Shown here piece by piece: positions 33,800-44,155 of a stretch of DNA of 64,000 nt. The stretch comes from Ampelocalamus luodianensis. Lineage: Eukaryota; Streptophyta; Magnoliopsida; Poales; Poaceae. The notes beneath the pieces are model-generated. The model had not been told where the DNA came from. It was given only the letters and a program-made list of their open reading frames with translations, and searched no databases. Made by a program: the position numbers and the translations under genes. Positions within the stretch are counted from its first letter, which is position 1. The number at the start of each line of letters is the position of its first letter. The stretch spans positions 25,905,080 through 25,969,079 of the forward strand of contig CM070617.1 in assembly GCA_036346255.1 (NCBI GenBank). The letters run 5' to 3'.

Positions 33800-36428
33800 A
33801 TGTCGGCATCTGATCTCCCCGACGAGCTGTGGGCGCGCATCCTGGAGCTCGGCGCCGCGTCGTCCGCGCTGGGGTTCCGCGACCTCTGCTGCCTCGCCAT
33901 CGCCTCCCGCCGCCTCCGCCGCCTCTCCCTCCACCCCTCCCTCTGGTGGGCACTCCTCTCCCTCGACTTCCCCTCCCAATCACAACCCCAACCCTCATCC
34001 TCCTCCTCTCATCAGCAGCTCCACCCCAAATCCGTCTACAAAACCAAGTAACTTCCCTCCCTTTTTGCTCAGTTAATTTGTTCTTTGTGTGTGTGTGTGT
34101 CCATGACTTGTACTCTGCCGCAGGTTCGAGAAGCACAAGGTGCGGATGGCGGAGGCGAGGCGGCGGGCGGTGTTCGAGGCGGAGGGGCGGGTGCTGGCGT
34201 GCCGGAGGCGGCTGGCAGAGCTGGAGGAGTCGATGCGGGCGGAGGGGGAGAGGATGAAGGCCGCCGCGCAGGAGCTGGACAACCTCGAGAGGGTTAGGTC
34301 CGTATTCTCCAAAATTTTATCCTTTTCTCTTTTGCAATCTGCAATGTTGTCACTATATTCTCAAAAAAAAAAATCCTCTGCTTCCCCAATTGTGGTTTTT
34401 TGTTTCCTGTGTGATATCATGGTATGTGTTCTCGATGCTATACTTTGTAGTGTGATGCAGAGAGTAGAAACAGCAATTCACCTGACCTGTAAGAAATCAT
34501 AGGAGCTAGAGCTCTGGAATGTAGAAAATACAATGGGTGCTGAATTGCTCATAACTAACTAGCTAATTCTTGCTGGACGATCGTGTAGTTGGCACTATGG
34601 GAGCAGAAAATATTGCTCAAGACAGTTGCTTCCATGATCTATTGATCTGCTTGTCTACGCATGAGCTAGGCCGAGATTGTTTCGGCTCACATGTGCAGCT
34701 TCTCCTGCTGCCTTTTTTTCAACTGTAGTAGGAAAACTCTGATTAAGTCACGTCAATGATCTTTTGTGTTGGTCATATCCTTCCAATTTAAAGGCTTCTT
34801 ATATGTCACTCATTATGGAAACAGTCTCTTGCGCCCACCAGCAGCTAAGTCTTTCTGCACGGTGCGACGGTCATTTAGTTGGCAAAAAATGTTGCTCAAA
34901 ACAACCGCTTCAATTATTTGTTGAGCTGCTTATTTATGCAAGATCTGGACCAAGATTGTTCTCTTGGCTCACATTTTCAACAAAAAACAGCTGCTCTTGC
35001 TGCCTTTTGAACTGTAATAGGCATATCAAATTATCAATGATCTATGGCCTTTGGAACTACTACCCCCCCCCCCACCCTGTTGAATACTCAGGTAAAAGGC
35101 CCCTGTTTATATTTCATTAAGGAAACCTTCAAACAGTGCACAAAACAATTGTAGCCCATCTGGCAACATTCAGGTCTGTTGTCGGTGTACATGAACAGGA
35201 AAGCAAACCGGCTCAAACGACACTCTGACTGCAAATGTAATGGATATCTAAAAGGTAGTGGGTAGAACATCAAGAATCAGATAGTTCTTCAGTCCCAACA
35301 CAATCATATCAGACATAGTAGGTTGCAATCTAATTCTCTTCACTACTTCTTGAATGTATTGAGTTCCTTGTTAGAGGTGTTGTCATTGGCTGGCGCTGCA
35401 GTCCTATGGGTCCTGACTCCTGTCCCATAAAGGAGAAAAACACAGACGTTGTGGAGCACCTCATTAGGATCATGGACAAAGATTATGGAGGGAATCTGGC
35501 TCGTTTTTTACGCATTGATGGCTTAAAGGGCTGGGACAGAGTTAAAACAGTGTTCTTGTATGGGTTAACGAACAGTCAAGTTGTATAAAATACACCATTA
35601 TCATTTCTCTCCTCGCAAAAAAACAAAAAACAAAACTCCAACCTCTCCCAGCCAGGGAAACAGAAGATTTAGACTTCAGTATAAGGGGACATCCTGCCCT
35701 TGATTTTTCCTTATTCTCATGAGTTTGTGCATTTCTTCTCAGTATGTGATGATTGCCTAATTCCTTGTTGTCTGAAATGTCCACAGGAGAGCTTCTGTGG
35801 CATTAAACGTATGGCAACCACAAGTTGTCCGTGGGCGTCAGAATCAGTTGGTTCAGCAGTGCACAGTTCCTGTTGATTCTCGTCTTAGTGATGTAAACAT
35901 GGAGCTGAAAGTTTGTAAGCAACAAATAGCAACTTATAAGAATGGTTATGTATGTGATCTTGGATTTGACTAAAATTGAGAGAGATTGACAAGGCTAGCC
36001 TTACTATAATTGTACTTTTTTTGCTCTTGTCAGAACAAGGAGAAGCAGAAGTTGAATAACTATGAGGAAGCATTGGGACGAGCAAAATATCATCCACTGC
36101 AGAATAGTAGTCATACAAGCCCAAATGTCAATGAACCACAAGCAAAGAGGAAGAAAGTGAAGTAAGACTATTGTTTGCCTTCAGGTACCAACAAATAGCT
36201 TTTACTAATTCTTAAGAAGGTTGATCGTATATTGTGCTTCCTCCTGTGGTGTAAAAATTTATTAGAATTTGCACTCGATTCATTCTCAACATGTTTTGCT
36301 TTCATGATACAATAACAGCTTCTTTTTTATTCTATTTTGCGCACAGAAAGACCCGCCATGCAGGATGCAGCAAGTGCCAACTCATTCATCTCAGGGTAAA
36401 TGTGCTAATGCACTGCAGATTTGAATAG
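33800..36428 (+). CDS. SKIP24-like: F-box protein resembling SKIP24 (five exons)
   Basis: Likely substrate adaptor of an SCF ubiquitin ligase: the N-terminal F-box would bind SKP1/ASK. Exons: 33800-34047, 34124-34297, 35787-35949, 36034-36161, 36347-36428; 264 residues, close to Arabidopsis SKIP24. The F-box spans about residues 4-50 (SDLPDELWARILELG, then DLCCLAIASRRLRRLSLHPS and LWWALL). Exon 2 codes a charged coiled coil with MAEARRRAVFEAEGR. Exon 3 carries the diagnostic ASVALNVWQPQVVRGRQ. Exon 3 must end at TAT before GTATGT to keep frame. The ATG at 33800 is chosen because the F-box follows directly; an in-frame ATG at 33653 adds a Pro/Arg-rich leader that looks like UTR. The last residues depend on reading to TAG at 36426; another exon is possible. 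It is the only host gene here with no disabling lesion. Target substrates are unknown. Confidence 0.85.
34588..35030. repeat. Diverged duplication inside F-box gene intron 2
   Basis: About 34588-34740 and 34850-35030 share ordered blocks (AGTTGGCA, ATTGCTCAA/GTTGCTCAA, GATTGTT, GGCTCACAT, CTGCTGCCTTTT, AACTGTAGTAGG/AACTGTAATAGG, CAATGATCT). An old tandem duplication or two copies of one repeat would explain this. Confidence 0.6.
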
Positions 36429-37384
36429 CAAAGCAAAACTTCTTCAGTGCATCTGTGCACCTGATATATTGGCTATTGCCGTGGCCTTCTTCATAGCCAG
36501 GCACAATGATTGGAAGCACCACTGATCTTTTCCCAATTGCCGAAAGAATCTTATTCTCATCCTATGTGTATCGTCCAGCTGCCAGCTATTCTATATTAGA
36601 AGGATGCCAACTATTTCATAGCTGACTAGTCTGGCCTTGGTGCTTGCACTTCACGAAACTGTTGGCGGCCAACTATTCTATAGCAGTAGACGACAGATCT
36701 GGCCGAATCGCTTCAGTTGACCACTGGCGTCAAGACTCAAGAGACGTACTACATGAACTATCTTCTCTCCATATAACCTCCTGTCTCTACTACCCAAATG
36801 TTGTATATCATCTGTGCAACTCGTTTATCTGTACGCTACCATCCGTGTCGTGATCGATAAATGGACTCTTATCTATTTTGGCCCTTTGATATGCTCTTCT
36901 GCCAATAGAAAATAAAAATATACTTATGTTGTTTCATGCATGGCCATACAGAAATACAGAATGCTGGGTGGTATTAAGCATATCTAAAAGAACTGATATT
37001 AAGCGTACTGTAAAAAATCGGCAAAATAGAAGCTTAAGTGAGCATCTCAGACTCAGAGCTACTTCCCATGTACACCGGTATACTCTTCCGAATCTAGCAG
37101 ACACGCGTTGGACGTGAACCCCCCCAGACCGGGCAGGAAAAGATCTGAAGCGAAGAATAGCCGTGTCGATCCTGCCTGCGGTTCATCGCCTGTTTGCCTG
37201 GTCCAAAATCCGAATACGAAAACCGCCTCCCTCCCTGTCTGAATCTGTGAATTCCTCCGGCCGACGTGGCACGCCTTCCGTGCCGCACCCTCCCGCGGCG
37301 CCTTTGACGGTTTGACCCGAGCATCGCTCTCTCACTGGAAGCTCGGCCCACGCACATCTACCCCACCTGTCATCCGCCTTTACC
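36429..37384. other. F-box gene 3' region and intergenic spacer
   Basis: The 956 bases between the F-box stop and the next promoter contain no supported gene. Short frames (36644-36853, 36926-37117) lack domain content. GC content rises from about 37090 toward the next gene. Confidence 0.4.
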
Positions 37385-37392
37385 TATAAATA
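37385..37392 (+). promoter_or_regulatory. TATA box of the Ser-rich conserved gene
   Basis: TATAAATA sits in a C-rich context (CTATAAATACACCCTCCC), about 30 bases upstream of a plausible start site near 37415-37425 and before a GC-rich leader. This is the typical layout of a grass promoter. Confidence 0.6.
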
Positions 37393-37779
37393 CACCCTCC
37401 CTTGCCCGTGTCCGAGTCCCAGTATACCATCTCACCGCGTACTGGGACCGAGAGCAACCCGGCCCCACTTGTCAGGAAGCAGAGCATAAGATGATAATAA
37501 GCCACCTGACCGGGGCTTTCGCCGCCGCTCCGATAGCCCATCCGCACATCTCAGCCTCGCCCTGAGCCAATTCCCAAATCCTTCCCTTCTTCGCCTTCGT
37601 CATCGTCATCGTCTCCAAGCCAAGCGGATTCAAAGCGCTCTGATCCGATCCACGCGCAAGGCCTGACCTTGCCGTCGTCTCCCCCGATCCCGTCGTCCCC
37701 GCTCGTGGTGGTCTACGGAACCCGCCGAGTTGGATCTCGAGAGAGAACCGTAGCGTTGCGGCGCCCCGGCGAGGATACG

Positions 37780-37923
37780 ATGCCTGCGGTGCTCGCCGCG
37801 TTCGCCAGCCTCCGCGCGGCCGCCGCCATCGCCTCCGGGGACTCCTCATCCTCCTTCCCCTGCTCCCGCCGCCTCAAGCGCTCGTCCTACCATCGTTTTA
37901 GTAGTAGTAGTAATTGTCTTTGA
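37780..37923 (+). CDS. Upstream open reading frame, 47 codons, in the 5' leader
   Basis: The frame starts MPAVLAAFASLRAAAAIASG and ends in a Ser-rich stretch before TGA. It precedes the probable leader intron (donor at about 38159, acceptor about 38613). Length and Ala/Ser-rich composition allow either a regulatory uORF or a short protein; it has no recognised domain. Confidence 0.3.
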   Translation: MPAVLAAFASLRAAAAIASGDSSSSFPCSRRLKRSSYHRFSSSSNCL

Positions 37924-38613
37924 CGTTTGCCTTCCCCTCGTCGCCCACGCCCTTCGATCCTTGTTGCCTCGCGTCGTTCGCGGTCTCGGATTCGATCTGG
38001 TTGTGCTCGATCTGAGGCTTGTCTGGTTGTGAGGGATCGGTGCTCGATCTCAGGCTTTCCTGGTCCCGGCGGTTTGGTGTCTGCGTTCGATCCACCGGTC
38101 CGATCGGAAGCGACCCGGTGTGTTGGAGGTGGTCATTGCTGTTGCTACGAGGAAAGAGGTATTGAACTGATGCCATTTTATCATTTTGGTAGAATTGCAT
38201 ATGCCATGGAATTGGTTAGATTTTAATCATGGAAATATGATTCGTTTGAAATTTATTATTCTTTTGAATGTGTATCGTCTTATCCTCCTGATTCCCAACA
38301 TGGCACACGTTCTAGTGCACGCTTCTTATATGTGTTCTTTTAGACTTCTAACATCTGTTTGTGCTTTATTGCTTTGTAAAAATAAAAGAGAAATCTGATA
38401 GGTCCTTAATCTGCCTATTCTGTTAGAACTATTGCCTCAGGTTAAATGAACTTGAAATATAAGCAGCATACACACATGCACATTGATGTGCTGCACCCAT
38501 TTGATTAATTTTGTACTATGGTCTTGTATCCAGTAAGTTAGGTGGTGGTCCTTATGCAGCCCTTTTAACTGCATCAAAAACTTGCTTCTAACTTATGCTT
38601 TGTTCTTTTCAGC

Positions 38614-40064
38614 AGAAAATTCTCTACTCAATTTGGGGTTAAGCTTGTGGATGGGTGGACCTTTGGTAGACTCCAGTGCCGAAGGTGTAAGCAGCAGCTT
38701 ATGTCTCTGCCACAGCACCTATGAAGAACCAGGTTTTGAGCATTGTGCTTGCTCCGAAGATGGAAATTTTGAAGCTGGAATAGCTGGTGGGAAAGATGAT
38801 TTGGTTGTCGAAGAAATTGGAACGGCTCTTGCTGAAGTGATGCATGTCTATGACCACGACGACTGTGATGATGAAGGGACAGATCCAGGTGAAGACTCTG
38901 ATGAAAATGGTGATTCACTTATTTCTCTGGAATCACATTCAACTGATGATTTAGTGGATATCGACAATGAAGTGGTCACATCACCAGCCTTCCCTACTGG
39001 TAATGCGTCTGAATCATCGATTGGCAAATCAGATGACGGAAATTCTTCAACTAATGTAAGTATTTGATTGCAGTCGAAGTATGGGTTCTTCCTTGTCCAG
39101 CATATCTTGCTTGTCAATGTGCTTGTTCTAATTAATGTTATCTTGATACCAAATTAGCAATAGGCCAATAGCTATGCAACTCTGTTTTTAGATTTAAAAA
39201 AAGTTTATAAGCGTTAGAGGCTTAATTTTGACATTGTCTCTGGCTTCTTCTATCGTTCCTACTTGTACTTTAGTTCAGTGCAGTTGGCTTCCTGATTGGA
39301 GTCTTGTTTATTTGAAATCTGCAATGAGTATAGGACCTCATGGGGCTGTTCTCCAATTATTTTATCGATTATGTGAAATGTTTTATGTTCTAAATGGATG
39401 GACCAAACTGTTTTTTAACAACATATGCACATCCTCTTTATATGCAGGACACTCCAATGTTAGTTTCTGCGATGAAAGGAAGCCGTGCAAAGCAGGGAAT
39501 CGTCACAAGGTTGAGTGTTTCATGGGATCCTGATGTGTACGATCCTCCTGTTACCTCTGAGTCACACACTATGAGGGCGCACCAGAGAAGTTCAAGGAAG
39601 GGCCACTACAAATACAAGTCCTCCAAGAGCAGCAGCAGCGCAGCAGCAATGGCAGCAAAAAAGACAAGAAGCATTCTCGCCACATTAGTAGCAGCAGCAG
39701 CAGCAGCAGCAGCAAAAGAGACAGGAAACCTTCTTACCGCAGCACCAATGGTGGCAGGAGCAACAGCAGCGGCAGCAGCAGCAGAATTGACAATAGTGAT
39801 CCACAATATCCCAAGGTATATGACAGCAGTAGCAGTAGCATAACTGCCTCTAGTGTTCCTCAATATTGTAAGGTATCTCCGTCGGTGCCAGCTGAGAGTG
39901 CTTCACTGGCAGAGGCCGTTCCTGTTCTCAAGACCATGGAACAGATCAAACGCAGCACCAGCTGCTGCAAGGAGCAGCCTTTAAGCATGCTGTCACGCCA
40001 ATTTGTGGCTGCAAGGTACAAGGGGATGTTCTCTTTTTGGGGTCAGAACCAACTTGCTTCTTAA
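38614..40064 (+). CDS. Conserved plant protein of unknown function with VYDPP motif and Ser-rich tract (frameshifted)
   Basis: Probable start ATG 38651 (MGGPLVDSSAEG), exon to 39055, then exon 39448-40064 ending TAA. Exon 1 codes a Cys-containing N-terminus (SSLCLCHSTYEEPGFEHCAC) and a long acidic region. Exon 2 opens DTPMLVSAMKGSRAKQG, then LSVSWDPDVYDPPVTSESHT, a motif shared by a plant family of unknown function (Arabidopsis relatives read W.PDVYDPPPTSVSHT), followed by a Lys-rich, Ser-rich linker. The original frame runs into poly-Ala after the AGC repeat at about 39625-39650. The next frame gives the expected Ser-rich then conserved C-terminus (KTMEQIKRSTSCCKEQPLSM and FVAARYKGMFSFWGQNQLAS). 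One base appears lost where AGC repeats meet GCAGCAGCAATGG. The role is unknown; nuclear localisation is plausible from the basic tract. Confidence 0.7.
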
Positions 40065-40557
40065 GTCGCAGGGGCCTCCTGATACTCACCTGCTTCTGAG
40101 TATCAGCAACGCCTACATTGTTGATGCCTTATTTCGGTCTGTAAACTCGTGGTTTGGTTGGTATCGCATTCTTTATTACACAGTTAGCTCCACTTGTATT
40201 TGAGCATCACAGAACCGGGTTTTGAAAATTGTTGGTCGAACTACATATATATTGTTTACTGTATTTCCTCATTTATCTGTGTAATGGGCACTGTGTACGT
40301 GTGTATTTTGTTGTCTGTTTGAGCATCATATACATTGTAGCAGACCAGCAGTACTGTTCAGTTTGGTTAATTTTCTTTAGAACTGGTTAGTCTGAAGATT
40401 AGTCTGAATACGCAAATCAGAAAGAAAGAAAAAACTCTGAAGCTGCAAGCCTGCAAGCACATCATGCAAAGAAACTGCAAGCACCGTTTTCCCCCAATTT
40501 ACATCAAGACACATTCAGTCTCGTCCTTGAAATACACGTGATTCGCCTCTACTCATG
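40065..40557. other. 3' region of the VYDPP-motif gene
   Basis: T-rich sequence with a TGTTTACTGTATTT-type stretch is consistent with a 3' UTR. No further gene feature was seen before the minus-strand exon. Confidence 0.35.
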
Positions 40558-40782
40558 CTATGTCCGGTTGGCCTTTCTCTTGACAAAATCTCCAACGGCC
40601 GTAAATTTCTGTCTTGCTGCACGAGCAGCCATCAACCACGGCATGTTCTGGTATCCTGATTCCTGACCTTGGATAACCTGAATAAGCATGCTCTTCCACG
40701 GTTTGGGCTTTTGGAACCTGAAATTCTGAATGACCATTTTACCGTCTGGGAGCACCATGTGGACCATCTGGAGGCTGTAGTA
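40558..40782 (-). CDS. Possible terminal exon of an unidentified gene
   Basis: On the minus strand an AG acceptor (ATGACAG) is followed by an open frame YYSLQMVHMVLPDGKMVIQN continuing to a TGA at 40558, about 74 residues. The composition looks like real protein (QKPKPWKSMLIQVIQGQ, then MPWLMAARAARQKF). I do not recognise the family. No upstream exon was found before the PPR pseudogene, so it may be an orphan remnant or the last exon of a gene with its body elsewhere. Confidence 0.35.
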   Translation of the reverse strand, partial: YYSLQMVHMVLPDGKMVIQNFRFQKPKPWKSMLIQVIQGQESGYQNMPWLMAARAARQKFTAVGDFVKRKANRT

Positions 40783-41458
40783 CTGTCATGTTAATGTTAT
40801 GTACTGCAGTATGAAAACTGTCCATCAAGAAGTCAACTTGGCATAAAGGAATAACTAATCACTAATCAAACATCGAATGGCTATGCATGATGCATCCAAT
40901 TGAGAGATTAAAATTGTCCAACATGAATAAATTGTGTAATAAACAATGCAACCGATCTTTGTTATTAATGTGTGAACAACAAACTATGACAGAAAAGCAG
41001 CCACCTTTCCTTTTCTAGGTTCTCTTGGATAAAACACTGACTGTGTCAGAATAAGAGGCTCTAACGTCCACTCTGTCAGAAATATCTGGTTTTCTGGTTA
41101 GGTAGCAGCACTACGGAGAATGAATGGCAGCGGACAACATGAAATTACGGTTAAAAGAATACCTCAATGATGTAAAATATAGTTCAATACCTTGAGTTGT
41201 AGTAGCAAAATATGAGGCTCCAGTCTGCACCAGGAGCCGAAGTTTTTTGTTTAACACTTCTTCTTCTTCTTTTAAATAGGTGGTTCCCCACCCTGCCACC
41301 CCCGGAGATCAAATCCGAATGGGAAGCTTCCCAAGCTCCCACCAGAGTATTCATCCCGATGGTTTTTGTTTTAGCACTTGTGTAAAAACTCTCTCGTAAT
41401 GCGTCACATCTCCCAGCCTTTGGACAATCATATATAAACGATTCAATCCGTTAAGTAA
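40783..41458. other. Spacer between the orphan exon and the PPR pseudogene
   Basis: AT-rich sequence without recognisable coding content; the minus-strand frame at 41111-41299 looks spurious. Confidence 0.4.
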
Positions 41459-43490
41459 TCACCAAAAGTCGTTGCAAGAACTACTCCCTCCAATAAATCT
41501 ATGGAAATGAACACGGTCCCTGACAATGATTTCTCGGCTGTATGACTTGCTTATTATTTTTGCCACTTCATGGCAATCCGGACAGAATCTCAAATTCTTT
41601 ACCACCCGAATGACATGTGGTTCTTTTGTTTTCAACAATCCATATGCAATGGCTAACTTCTCACTATGCTCACAAAGTGCAACTTCTTTTTCCTCTTCAC
41701 CAACATCATGTAGCACGGCGGCAGTCCAAGGCTTGTGACCAGTGCGTAGCACCCGGTCAGCTATATCCCTCAGTACCGGTCTTGTCTCCTTGATTTCAGG
41801 GTGTGAATCATCATTCACCACAAACTTGTGCAGGTAGCCATTTATTTCAATCGAACTACAAGTTTACAACCAGCAACAACAGTAACATTGTTTGCCTTCA
41901 TCTTTTCCCTCATATAGCTCACTCTATCCCACTGGGATTTCGATGCATACAAATTGGAGAGCAGAACATAGTTCTCCAGATTGTGAGGTTCTAATTCAAG
42001 GAGCCTCTCTGACGCTGATTCCACTATATCAATTCTGTTTGAGCTTTTACTCGCCACAAGAAGAGTCCTCCAAATTACTGAATTTGGTGAGATAGGCATG
42101 CCAGTAACAAATGAGTAAGCTTCATCCAAGAGGCCAGATCGACATAGGAGGTCAACCATGCAACCATAGTTTTCCATTGAAGGTTTAATTCCCAACTCTT
42201 GCATAGTAGACCAATATTGTCGTCCATCATCCACTAACCCACTGTGAGCACAAGCTGACAACACACCAATAAAGGTGACGTTGTTAGGCCTCACCTGAAA
42301 TATGTGCAATACACAAGAATTTAGGTGAGAGATATTAGAATGGTTACGGTACCTTTGTAAAGACTATGTGTGTTCTACCAATTTGGTAGAAAACTAAGTT
42401 GAGCATGTGAGTTAATACATAGAGGACAATGTAGAAAACATCGCTAATCCGAACAAAGATTTATGTAACAATTTCACAGAACATATCTTGTATGGAATTA
42501 GTAAAGTGCATTCAGGAGCCTAATTTTACAGTAGCACGGTACAAAGCAGACGCTACACAAAAATGACGAATCATCAGAAACTATGCCGATATATAAGTTA
42601 GTTTCTTTTGCCAATCGTATATAATGGGATTTACATGTTCCTCTGTGCAAGTCGATGCATATGAGCAGGTTATCACCAAACCAACATAACCAACTTATTT
42701 TTCGACCAAGGGCAAACAGCTCCTGTGTCTCCTTCATTCGAGAAACAAAGAAGAAAAACAGACCAGCACAACCAACTAACCACTACCTATAAACACATCA
42801 GTGCAGCGTTTTTACCTTAAGCTCTGGCGTTCTTGAGAATAGTCCCAATGCATCCTCTACGAGCCTGTGTATCGCCAATCCAGCAATCACTGCACTCCGT
42901 GCCTTTGTATCCCTCTCCACCATTGCATCAACACACCGCTCTTGCCCGCTCTATCAACCAGCACTTTGCATACATATCAATTAACGCAGTACTCAGCTCA
43001 GGATCGACCGTGATCTCCTTCCTATCTATAAAAGCATGCACCCACCTCCCTAAATCAAGTGCCGAGATGACGCTAACCATAGTGACCTCACCCGGGTTCA
43101 CCCCAGCCGCCTGCATCTCCCGAAACATCCCCACCGCCTCATTAACCATCCCCACCCTTGAGTACCCGCCGATCATGGCACTCCAAGCGACCAAATTCTT
43201 GTCCCCAACCATGCCATCAAACACGGTCCTGGCGAGCGCAACCTCCTCGCACTTGGCATAGAGGTTAAGCAACCCGGTCTGCACGTATGGGCTCGGCTCG
43301 AGCCCCTGACGGAAAGCCTGCGAGTGCAGCTGCATGCCGGCCCTCGCCGAGAGTCGGCACGGCGGCGCACGCCTTGAGCGCGAACGCGAGCGTGAAGCTG
43401 TTGGGGGGCGGTGACCCCGCGCGCAGCATGCAGCGGTAGACCAGGAAGGGGTCCGCGAGCCGCGAGTAGTGCCAGCTTCGGGCCGGGGCC
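41459..43490 (-). pseudogene. PPR protein of the DYW class, broken by several indels
   Basis: PPR-DYW proteins edit C to U in organelle transcripts. Exon 1 runs from about 43490 down to 42816 and exon 2 from 42294 to 41459, separated by a GT-AG intron. Recognisable are PPR units (YVQTGLLNLYAKCEEVALAR, NLVAWSAMIGGYSRVGMVNE, NNVTFIGVLSACAHSGLVDD), an E motif around NLENYVLLSNLYASKSQW, and the DYW deaminase signature HSEKLAIAYGLL plus RFCPDCHEVAK, ending CNDFW. Breaks: a frame change at about 43331-43348 just before MQLHSQAF; one extra base at about 42928-42934 after ERARAV; an apparent 8-base insertion at about 41855-41868 that ends the frame after VVAGCK. The 5' end and start codon are not found; coding sequence fades near WHYSRLADPFLVYR. 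Family is certain; this copy cannot be translated as it stands. Confidence 0.85.
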
Positions 43491-43930
43491 TTGTTTCCTC
43501 CAAACGTGGGCAGTTTCGCTGCTGGGCTGCTCGTGCTCGGCTTTTCCCAACAACCTGCAGCCGGATTTTTTTTTCCCCGACAACCTGCTGCTCGTGCTCG
43601 GCCTCGCGTGGTCTGGGGCCTAGAATTGGCTCAAATTCAATTTATTTTCTCCATGAGAATGGCTATAGTGCGGACATATTTTTTTAATGTAAGGTATATA
43701 GAGCAGTTCCTACCATCAAATCATATTAGATTCGTGCGAGTTAGATTCTAGGTTTCCTAGCCCCAACCTTAAAACTCTAGTCAATGACGGCTGGCGAATG
43801 TGTGGCATAGCCAGCCGTCGGATCGGATGAGGGTGGCAAGCAGAGGTCGCAATGACACAATATCGTTGATCTTATCTTAGGGGACAACGACCGGTGACGG
43901 TGGCGGTGGGCAACAAGGAATCATCGGGCT
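43491..43930. other. Spacer before the copia insertion
   Basis: There is no gene here. The sequence around 43780-43930 continues at 60331 on the far side of the retrotransposon, since GAGAC is duplicated across it. Confidence 0.5.
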
Positions 43931-43935
43931 GAGAC

Positions 43936-44150
43936 TGTGAAATTGGGAAACGTGATTGCCAATCTAGGCTCACCACGGATGCGTGTTTATATAGGGTGAA
44001 TTGCCAAGAGACTTACAGGAATAGGAGAGTACAAAATAGAAACGGATTCAGCCTTGATTTGAATACAAAGTCTATTTCTATCTATAGCCAAATCCTTCTA
44101 TATATGGACTCTCTGATAATGTTTACAAGAGTAACACATAAACTCTAACA
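43936..44150 (-). repeat. Copia 3' LTR
   Basis: The 215-base LTR, TGTGAAATTGGG to CTCTAACA on the plus strand, is preceded by target duplication GAGAC (43931-43935). It differs from the partner LTR at 60111-60325 at four positions, about 98% identity. The polypurine tract GAGGGTGGC lies just inside on the minus strand. Confidence 0.95.
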
Positions 44151-44155
44151 GCCAC

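Noticed and set aside
35406..35588. 60-residue plus-strand frame as an extra F-box exon
   Set aside because: Including it breaks the known exon 2 to exon 3 joint; no homology recognised.
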